A stretch of DNA of 64,000 bases from Iris pallida (taxonomy: Eukaryota; Streptophyta; Magnoliopsida; Asparagales; Iridaceae), in the NCBI GenBank assembly GCA_029216955.1, contig JANAVB010044018.1:1776359-1840358 (forward strand). Direction: 5' to 3'. Position 1 is the first letter of the stretch, and the number at the start of each line of letters is the position of its first letter. The translations under genes were made by a program, and so were the position numbers. Shown here one piece after another: positions 52,944 through 61,094 of the stretch. The notes under the pieces were generated by a model. It saw nothing but the letters and a program-made list of their open reading frames with translations, made no database searches and was not told the origin of the DNA.

Positions 52944-54053
52944 CCCGGAGAGGTTAGAAATAAACCTCCTGATGTAAGCTAGCCTCCCTTGGAGGCCTCT
53001 GAGTTCGCGGAGATTTCTCGGGGGACCCATCTCCATGATTGCTTTTGTCTTCTCAGGGTCTACATGGATACCTTGTGCCGTGATAATGAAGCCCAAGAAC
53101 TTCCTGCTAGATACGCCCAGAAAGGACTTCGTAGGGTTCATTTTCAAATTGTGCGCTCGTATTAGGTCGAATACCGTCTTTAGATCCTGCAGATGGTCTG
53201 CCTTGCAGCGACTCTTAACGGCTATATCGTCAACATAGCACTCCACTGTCTTACGTAAGTGGTCTCTGAAGGTGATGCTCATGGCTCTTTGATATGTGGC
53301 GCCAGCATTCTTTAAACCGAAAGGCATAACTGTGTAGCAGTATGTGCCAATCGGTGTTCGGAATGATGTATGCTTTTTGTCGTCAGGAGACATCTTGATT
53401 TGGTTGTACCCCGAGAAGCCATCCATGAAAGACATACGTTCAAAATCGCAGGTATTGTCAATCATGATGTCCGTAATAGGGAGGGGGAACTCATCTTTGG
53501 GGCAAGCCTCGTTCAGATTGCGGAAGTCGATGCAGATTCGAATCTTCCTATTCTTCTTGAGGACGAGCACTATATTGGCGACCCAATCGGGATGTTGTTC
53601 CTCACGAATGAAACTGCTGGCTATCAGTTTGTTGACTTCGGCTTCGATCGTGTCAATGATGCCCGGGCAGAAGCGTCGTTGTTGTTGTTTGACTGGCTTC
53701 GCATCCGACCGAATGTTGAGTTTGTGAAGAGCAATGTCAGGATTTAACCCTGGCATGTCTTCATAGCTCCAAGCGAACACATCAATGTATTCTCTGACAA
53801 GTTCTAGCAGCGACTCCTGCTCTTCGTCTGCTAGGCTTTTACTGACGAAGATCGGTTTTGGAGAAGATTCGCTGCCAAGATCCACTTGTATGACCTCATC
53901 TTCAGTAGGAGGTTCTCTCTGTTCGAACCGCTTTTCCCATTGTGTGTCCAATTCCTGGGCCCACGGCTCTAGCTCGAGGATTTCGGGGATGTCTTTGTCT
54001 TCTTCGTAAGCGTCGGCGAATGCCATGTTGACTGTCATGATTTGTCTGAACAC
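52941..54053 (-). pseudogene. Reverse transcriptase of element F
   Basis: A 370-codon frame carries the RT blocks WANIVLVLKKNRKIRICIDF, NEACPKDEFPLPITD, MSFMDGFSGYNQI, SFRTPIGTYCYTVMPFGLKN and the catalytic CYVDDIAVKS (YVDD at 53226-53237). GPPRNLRELRGLQGRLAYI closes the domain. The upstream DTSIGDV block belongs to this frame too, while the linker before it is in another frame, so a 1-nt indel lies at about 54,060-54,150. The enzyme would copy element RNA into DNA. Confidence 0.92.
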
Positions 54054-54709
54054 ATCTCCGATGCTGGTATCCGAGTCCGAAGTTGGTGACCCGGTTGAAT
54101 GTGACTGCCAGTCGCATTTTTCATCTGAACTCTCAGGGTCATAGTAGGCGTTACATATCCCAACCCGTATCGAGTTTTGCTATAGTAGTCTGGTGGTTTG
54201 CCCGCCGGGACTGGCGGCTTCGAAGGTAATCGTCGCCCAGTGTCGTAGTTCAAACCTGGAATCGTTTCCAGATCATACCCCTGTTTCTGTATAAGATATT
54301 CGGATTGAGGGCTATAGAGATACAGAGGCAGTCTTCCGGCGTCTGACCCGAGGTCGGCTTCCTCTATGGTGAAGGGATGCGGGTCGTCCTTCCGGCCGAA
54401 GATGATTGGATAGTCCCCTCCCTCACTTATTCGGTAAGTGTCTTCTACTGGAGTAAGTTGGATTGCGGTGTACACCTTTGTCACTTGTGTGTGTAGGTGA
54501 GTGCCTGTACCGTGTTCCATAGCATACATTGTACATAGCTTATTGAGCTCGGTGTAGTTCAAAGATAACCCTTTATTGATGAAGTAAGGTAACTTTTCTA
54601 GGGGGATTACATCATCTGCGGAGGGAACATCAGTGTGGGCGGCCACATACTTGGCTAACTCTGGTTCCTCTTCGGCTACCCCCTATGTGAATGAAGATTG
54701 AGAGGACTA
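54035..54709 (-). pseudogene. Protease-RT linker of element F
   Basis: Open from about 54,646 with GLSLNYTELNKLCTMYAMEH, GRKDDPHPFTIEEADLGSDA and YYSKTRYGLGYVTPT, which align with the linkers of B and C. It is preceded by two TAG stops (one at 54707-54709) and leaves the RT frame by an indel. Function of this linker is unknown. Confidence 0.75.
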
Positions 54710-56302
54710 CCTGGGAAGCTTGATTGTCAGTGGTTCAGTTGATGGGTCAGAGCGTGGAGTCGTTGGCAGACTAGCGACCCCCAGTTTGGCACTTGATGTG
54801 GAACGAGGAGTGGCTGGCTCGCTAGAGATGTCAGACCTTGCATCGGGGTGATGACCCTTCTTGGGAAGACGTATCATCAGTGGCCTATCGGAGGGATTGA
54901 GCTTCTCCGTTTGGGGTTGACCGACTCTCGGCAGTCTGATTGTTAGTGGCCCTATTGTGGGTCTCGGCACTTGGCCAGACCTTTGCAGCCGGATTATCAT
55001 CTGCTCTTCCTGCGCCGAGAGGCTGATCGCGTCCCTCCATAGAGTGGCAGTAAGGGGTGCGGACCTACCCGGTTTGCGAGCTTGGAGGTGGATCGCCAGA
55101 GGCTCTTCTGATCCGGTGGCTGTCTCGGTACTAGCTTGTACATTTTCTTCATCAAGGTGCTTCTTTGATTTTTTGTACAGGCAGGAGTCTGAGAAGTAAG
55201 ATTCGACCCCTTTGAAGGGATCGACATCAGCAAATTTCGTCCTCACGAAGTCGTGTTTGTCGACATATTTGAAGCACTGGTGTAGCGTAGAAGGCACGAT
55301 CATATAATCGTGTATCCATGGGTGCCCCAAGAGGACGTTGTAAGAAGTGTCTGCATCTATGACGTAGCAGGTGACTTCAGATTGGAGATCGCCAATCTGA
55401 CACTTCAGACGAATCTTCCCGATTGGGTAGCTCATGCCCGAATTGAAACCGCTGATGGCGGTGCTTGTAGGTGTCAGGCGATGCATTGGGATACAGAGAT
55501 GATGTAGCAGACACTTTGGGATGATGCTTATGGAAGAGCCTGGATCTATGTGCATTCGATCCACCTTCACGTCGCCGATGTATCCCGTATAATATAGCGG
55601 GCGATCGTTTAGGTTTGTTTTGATGAGCATGTCCTGCGGAGTGAAGACGATGTTAGGTATTGCTCCCGTGCAGGCACTGTCTTGGAGATCCACGGGTGAG
55701 TCCTCCCCGATGAGGTTGGATTGAGCCAGATAGACATCGGCATTTTGGAGTGCTTCGCTTAATGCAATACGAACGTCCTTGGAGAGCCTTAGGAGTTCGT
55801 ACAGTGACAACTTGGCCGGTGTGTTAGCCAATTGCGCTAAGATATCAAAGTTGTAGGGCCTCTCTAGCCCTTGGGCTGCCTCTTTTCGGAGGGATTTATC
55901 GAAGCGGGTCTCCCTCGACCTAGGCTTGTCGGTCGTCGAGGGCTGAGCCGGTCCCGGAGCATCAGTTGTAGTGGGTTGATGATTTTCAGTTGGATTGTCA
56001 ACCACAGGTTGGGATTGCGCTCCGGACCGCATGACGACGGCTGTAGCTTCCTCGTTGTTTGCCGAGATTGTGTGGCAGGTCCTAACTTTTCTACTTTTCT
56101 TCTTGTCGATGGAAGATGGTGTGGGCCGAGTCACTTCTGACACCAAGTCTGGATGGATCCACATGACCTCCCCTCGTGATGTGGTGAGGGGTACTAGACT
56201 GGCAGCCTGGTCTCGGGGAGGTGGAAGATTGGTAATCTCCATTGTCGCTAGAGGGACGGGGACCATCCCGTCTTGAGTTTTCGTTAGAGGGAAGCTGCCG
56301 AA
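54710..56302 (-). pseudogene. Protease region of element F
   Basis: The frame follows gag after a TAA (56303-56305) where B has Gln. It has PLTTSRGEVMWIHPDLVSEV, then ERPYNFDILAQLANTPAKLS, shared with B. The aspartic protease core follows: RMHIDPGSSISIIPKCLLHH near 55,540, then SYNVLLGHPWIHDYMIVPST. After it come repeated segments of the type PLTIRLPRVGQ (about 55,000-54,710), matching the repeated (I/V)SVGGR theme in B. The protease would mature Gag-Pol. The segment itself is one open frame of 519 codons. Confidence 0.85.
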
Positions 56303-57631
56303 TTATACGGACACCATATTGGCTGCCACGGTTACCTCTTCGAAATCGATGGCCAGAGCGTTCGAATCGATGAGGTTTTGGATGTATCGTTTCAGCTGGT
56401 AGCAATCGTGTGTAGCATGATGGACATAGCGATGATAATGGCAGTACTTTGGATTCTCCATCTCTGCCGGCCGCGGTTCTCGTCTTGGTGGAGGAAGCTG
56501 AATTCTGTCCCCTTGTATGAGCATGTCCAAGATGGGCTTGACATGACCGTCTTCGAAGGAGTTAGTGATTTGCGGCCATTGTTTGTCTGCTGGCTTCGGC
56601 TCAGGTTTTTGTGCTGTATCGGCCACCATAGCCTGCTTTCCTTTGCTATCCCGATTGTTGGAGGGGCTACCCCCATTATCGTTGTTGGGACGCTTGTGCA
56701 ATCCTAGATGGCGAGCCTTCTTCAATCGTTCTTCGGCACTTGTGGCGCTGATGATGAACGTCTTCCAATCTTTGAATTGACTTTCGCCCGTCCAGAGACT
56801 GATTGTTGGAAGCAGTCTCTTTTGGCAAATTTTAATTAAAGAGGAATCTGGATTTTCGGAGGGCAGCTTCATGGCGGTTTGGCGGAACCGCTCAATGTAG
56901 TTCCTTGTCAGCTCCTTCTCCCCTTGGACGACGTCCATGAGGGTGGACATGGTGACGTCCTGCCCTACTTCGTAGAATCTCTCCAAGAACAGGCGCTTGA
57001 AGGCGGCGAAGGAGTGGATGCAGTTGTCCGGCAGATTGCGATACCAGTCGAAAGCGACTCCCTCCAATGCCCCGACGAATAATCGGGTGAGAATAGCATC
57101 ATCATGGGGCAGATGGTCGGTGGTGACCTCGAAGTAAGTGATGTGCCGACTTGCTGAGGTCTTGCCATCATACGGGTTGATATTGAACGGCTTATATCTT
57201 GGTGGGAATGGAACATCCCTCCATTCAGCAGGATATGGTTGCCGTATTCTGAGATCTTGAGAGTTTTCTCTAGCGTGGAATATGGCTCGGAGCTCCTGAA
57301 CCTCTCTTCTTACTTTTCGGGCCTCATCTGTCGCGGTAGGGGCCGTTATTTCGGGAGGATTATTGCTCGGGTTCGGTGACGCTGAATTTGAATCTACATT
57401 GATTGCGGGACCCGCGCTTGTTTGGCCGGGTGTCACTCCCTGCAGAGTAGGAAGAGCCGCTTTGATCTCGTCTACAGACTTGACCAAGACGTGTAGTATG
57501 GCCTCCAAAGTGTCGATGCGTTGGCGATCACTGGAACCACCTTGATTGCTGTCCGTCATGAACATCGTCCTTACATGAGGAGTGATGGAAGAAACGGTGG
57601 AGGACGTGCCCTCCGAGTCATACCCATACAC
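56303..57631 (-). CDS. gag of element F (442 aa)
   Basis: Starts MYGYDSEGTSSTVSS. Residues ~60-130 are a short helical stretch and a Pro/Ser/Thr-rich linker. The Retrotrans_gag capsid domain (about residues 150-260) contains ITYFEVTTDHLPHDDAILTR, FVGALEGVAFDWYRNLPDNC and FLERFYEVGQDV. A Tat-type knuckle follows, CHYHRYVHHATHDC (C-X2-H-X4-H-X4-C). It aligns along its length with B gag. TAA at 56303 stands where B has CAA, so readthrough to protease is blocked or was lost recently. Gag forms the particle in the cytoplasm. Confidence 0.88.
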   Translation of the reverse strand: MYGYDSEGTSSTVSSITPHVRTMFMTDSNQGGSSDRQRIDTLEAILHVLVKSVDEIKAALPTLQGVTPGQTSAGPAINVDSNSASPNPSNNPPEITAPTATDEARKVRREVQELRAIFHARENSQDLRIRQPYPAEWRDVPFPPRYKPFNINPYDGKTSASRHITYFEVTTDHLPHDDAILTRLFVGALEGVAFDWYRNLPDNCIHSFAAFKRLFLERFYEVGQDVTMSTLMDVVQGEKELTRNYIERFRQTAMKLPSENPDSSLIKICQKRLLPTISLWTGESQFKDWKTFIISATSAEERLKKARHLGLHKRPNNDNGGSPSNNRDSKGKQAMVADTAQKPEPKPADKQWPQITNSFEDGHVKPILDMLIQGDRIQLPPPRREPRPAEMENPKYCHYHRYVHHATHDCYQLKRYIQNLIDSNALAIDFEEVTVAANMVSV

Positions 57632-58539
57632 CGAGAAGTCATCGGGGTAGGTGGGAATATTCTCTTCGGGTTCGGACTAGGAGGGAACAGTACCCCCAGC
57701 CTCAGAGCTGGCTTCGTCTTGAGAGTCATGGATGTCCTCGGGGACATCAGCGTCTGTTGTACCTGATAGGAGAGTTGTTTCCCCGGGCTCGTCTCCTTGA
57801 AACATCGGATTGTTGTGGATGTTCGGAGGAGTGCTACCCTCAGTTCCCACGACCCCCAGCGATGTGGATGATGAATCTCCCATTGCAGCAGATTTCGTCT
57901 TTGAACGGGTGTGTTGGAATACTCCGGTGGAGGACAACCATTTAGACGACAGTTTCTTAGCTGTAGTGGTTGATATCTTGGGGCTGAAGATGCTTGTCTT
58001 CTTCCCTCTCCCCTCGGCGGGGACTTTCTGAGTGGAATTGCAGGAGACGACAGAAGGTGTCTCGTCCTCTGAGCTCGGATGCTGTAGTCTTTGGAAGACT
58101 GCCGACCGGTCTTCCGTCACTGTCGCGTTGTTGGAACAGTAGTTGACGATGATTTGGGTGCAGTGACGTCCAAGCGAGGACTCTTTGCACACCGAAGTCC
58201 CTTCTCGTTCCTTGCGCTTGTGGAGGATCGCCTCACGCAGGCCAGAGGAACCACTTTGTCCTTTTGCCGCCGGGGGCTGGACTCGAGCGGTTCTATACAA
58301 CTTTCTATCGGACGCCCGCGTGATAGTCAACGGGACGCCCCGATAGTCAGAGGTTGGGACAGCTGACTGGGCTTGATAAGCTCGCACTGCCCTAGACTTT
58401 TTCTTTTTAGCACTTGCGGGTGCGTAATAGGAAGAGTCTAAGTTGAATACCACAGAGTCTGGCTTATCATCCAGAGAACCATCAGGATCAGGACCGTATG
58501 AGAGACGGTCGAAGACTGATCGAGAGGAGCGTAGAACGG

Positions 58540-58870
58540 ACGCTATGCGGCTAGGATTGGAAACCGTGCAGGCTGTCTGCATGCGGTTGTCTTTAGCTGC
58601 CAGTTGAGTTGCTTTGGTGCGATTAGTAGGAGTCACGATCGTGCAGGCTGGCCGCATGCGGTTGGCAATTATGGCCGTATGGGTTTTCTGTAAGCGATTG
58701 ACTTCAGTAACCGCATAAGCTTCATCCATGTGGTTGGCAACTGTAGCCGCATAAGCTATGCGGCTGACAGATGTGGCCGCATGAGTTTTCTTCATGCGGC
58801 TGGCGGATGCAGCCGCATGAGATTTCTCCCTGTGGCTAATACCCTTATGCGGCTCGGATCGCATAGAATT
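58540..58870 (-). repeat. GCCGCAT/ATGCGGC words inside F ORF1
   Basis: About a dozen copies of ATGCGGCT or AGCCGCAT occur here in both orientations and encode the degenerate peptide repeats of ORF1. The same word fills the LTR. Confidence 0.85.
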
Positions 58871-59195
58871 TCTCTCTGCCCCTGCAAGTCCAGCATCATA
58901 GTGTTTTCTTCTGCCGAACTTGGGGACAGCAGAGTTGTCTACGGTCTGAAGTGGGGTCACAGAAGAGTCCTTCTCGTCGTCTTGAGCAACAGAGGGTATC
59001 CTATCGAGGGCTTGGGGAGGAGCAAATGATTTTGGCCTCCACTCCTTGCGAGCCTTCGTCGTGCGGGTGCGCTTCCTTCGGAGAGCATTTCTTCAAACGC
59101 CTGTTTGTCGAAGCGGACGACCATCTTTTGTTGCGTGAAGCCAAGTTTGGCTGCATTCGACTGCGTCACCAACTCGTCAGCCGTGGAGAAGTTTA

Positions 59196-59213
59196 TCCCC
59201 AGCAGAGTCGCCA
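59196..59213 (-). other. Primer-binding site of element F
   Basis: On the minus strand TGGCGACTCTGCTGGGGA lies three bases inside the LTR edge (59217). It is identical to the site of element B and likewise part of an ORF1 coding for ATLLG. Confidence 0.88.
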
Positions 59214-59216
59214 TCG

Positions 59217-60647
59217 TGTTTGCCATTGATTGTAAAAGTACAGAACAGTTTTATGGGAGGACTGAACTTAGACTCACAATACAAACTCGCTTGTTCAAAG
59301 AAAGCCTAGGGACAAAAACCTAGGTACAACAATCTAAGTACAATTGTTTATTTTTGATTCTGGGGGGTGACGATAGAGGCTCGGGAAGGCGACGGCAGCC
59401 CTGCCTTACTCCTTGGACGATCGGTATGCAGCCTTGGCTCCTGTGACGAGATGGTTGGCGTTGATAAAGAAATGCTCCTCCTGCTCTCTTCGTATTGCTC
59501 TTCTGGCTTCTCTCTCTCTCTGGATTGATCTCTGTGGATTCTTCACTCTGACTATCGGGGGAGCCTCTCTGTATGTGCGTATCTCTCCCTTTGACAGTAT
59601 ATATCTTCACAAGGGAATGACACCTTGCTATTTATAATAATGGGATGTAATCGTTAGGGTTGCCAATGATTGCCTCTTGGAGATGGCGACGGCCTGTGGA
59701 TTGGTCAATCTAGGCCGTTCGTTTTTTATTTTGACGAATCCGAACCATTGAGTGTAGATTACACCAAATCCCATCAGCAATTAATGCTGATTAGAATAAA
59801 TCTTCCTCATAAATGATCTGTGAATAATTTAGATTTATTCTCCTGCCACGTGTCCCAGATTATTGGGATTTGACCCAATCTTTGATTGCAATAAATCTGA
59901 GAAATTGATCGGCTTAGGACACGTGTCTTAGGAGCCAATGGGGGATCTGAACCGCATGACGAGTGAGCCGCATATGATTTTGGGCCACATATGGTTAGGG
60001 CCACGTGTCAGGGCTGCCTGGGTAGTGGCCCTCCCTCGAGCCTTTAAACCACATGGAGGTGATCATTACGAGCCGTATAGGGATACATCCGTCTGAGCCG
60101 CATGGAAATGGTCCCCTTGAACCGTATGGGAATGCCTCTGCTTGAGCCGCATGAGGCTGTCTCGGCCTGAGCCGCATAGGACGGCTTCATTCTGAACCGC
60201 ATGAGAAGTCTTTGCTCGAGCCGCATGAGGCTGTCTCGGCCTGAGCCGCATAGGACGGCTTCATTTTGAACCGCATGAGAAGTCTTTGCTCGAGCCGCAT
60301 ACGAACGCCCACGTGGCAAGGCCACGTGGCATTTTTATGGCTCTCGGGGGATTTGTGTCAGAGATCTCTCTCTCTTCCCTAGAAGTCTGTCATTATGACA
60401 GAGTCATAATTACTTTTTTTTGTGTCAGGGCTGTCACTTTTTCAGAGTTGTCAGCCGTCAAAACAATTAATGCGAGAGGGCAGAGGAGTGGGTTGTCCCG
60501 CCATGTGTCTTCTGAGCCGCATGGGATGTCTTGGGTCGCATAGTCCCTTATGCCGCATGACTCTCTGAGCCGCATGGGCTTTCTGAGCTGCATGGGGTTC
60601 CTTGGCCGCATGGGTTATTTTTTTTTAATATTTTCCATGCTTCTACA
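59217..60647 (-). repeat. LTR shared by F (as 5' LTR) and G (as 3' LTR)
   Basis: Near-identical to 42,891-44,320, with about 3% difference in the first 150 bases compared. On its left it borders a primer site and ORF1, as a 5' LTR should. On its right it borders a polypurine tract and the antisense gene, as a 3' LTR should. So it serves two internal regions. The GCCGCAT cluster lies at 59,945-60,610. Confidence 0.92.
59627..59638 (-). promoter_or_regulatory. TATA box of the F LTR (sense promoter)
   Basis: The minus strand reads TTATTATAAATAGC about 400 bases before the primer site. It would drive the gag-pol transcript. Confidence 0.6.
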
Positions 60648-60986
60648 AGACCCCCTTCAAAGTTTTCAATTTGCAAAATTGAAATACTTTGAATAAGAAG
60701 CATGGCTGTGTTCTTCTAGCCGCATATGAAACCTTGACCGCATAGAGATCTTGGCCGCATAGATTGTTCAGCCGCAGGAGTGTCTCATCCGCATAGCTCT
60801 TTGCCACGTCATTATTGCCACGTATGGCAATCTTTTGCATTTAAATGTTGATGATTTGCTGTCAGCTTTAAAGGCCACTTTTTGGTGCGGGATCCGAGGA
60901 GCTTGGCCTCCATTTTCGGCGGCTTATTTTGATAACCGAAGAGTCGGTCTGCGTGTACGCACGGGGATCAAAATGCTTCACTCTTG

Positions 60987-60996
60987 TTTATAAATA
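60987..60996 (+). promoter_or_regulatory. TATA box of the G antisense gene
   Basis: TTTATAAATA at the same distance from the ATG as in F (44660-44670). Confidence 0.7.
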
Positions 60997-61094
60997 TGGA
61001 TGACTTTGGCCGGAGGGACTTCTTTACATTCTCCTTCGTTCACTCTTTTTGCTGTCTCCTCTTTCTGATCTTCTTTGTCCGCCCGTCGAAGCAA

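Larger units (their letters stand above)
57677..59226 (-). pseudogene. ORF1 of element F, unknown protein upstream of gag, frameshifted
   Basis: The ATG at 59226 lies inside the LTR, and the frame reads MANTMATLLG through the primer site. The first part (to 58957) has QKMVVRFDKQAFEEML, alignable to B ORF1. A frameshift near 58,960 leads to the second part (427 codons, to 57677). This begins with seven or so degenerate repeats such as SRMKKTHAAT and NRMRPACTIV. Ser/Lys-rich disordered sequence follows, with a YSPDP-like acidic block and KKKKSRAVR. The repeats are encoded by CATGCGGC words that also fill the LTR. Function unknown. Confidence 0.72.
42891..60647 (-). mobile_element. Element F: Tat-lineage Ty3/Gypsy element, 17.8 kb, with antisense gene
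   Basis: The LTRs are 42,891-44,320 (3') and 59,217-60,647 (5'), about 1.43 kb each. On the minus strand the order is 5' LTR, primer site, ORF1, gag, protease, linker, RT, RNase H, a second (archaeal-type) RNase H, integrase, a repeat-rich spacer, an antisense spliced gene, polypurine tract and 3' LTR. The dual RNase H, large size, extra ORF1 and C-X2-H-X4-H-X4-C gag knuckle place it in the Tat group, close to Ogre-type elements. All sense genes have stops or frameshifts. The left flank is element C; the right LTR runs straight into another internal region (G). Confidence 0.92.

Noticed and set aside
53344..53747. Two long plus-strand frames opposite the F reverse transcriptase
   Set aside because: Shadow frames of the RT; they show no domain and no promoter, unlike the antisense gene at 44,768.
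54035..54150. Programmed -1 frameshift between gag-protease and RT in F
   Set aside because: In B and C the linker and the SIG(D/N) block share one frame, so the change in F is better explained by a private 1-base indel.
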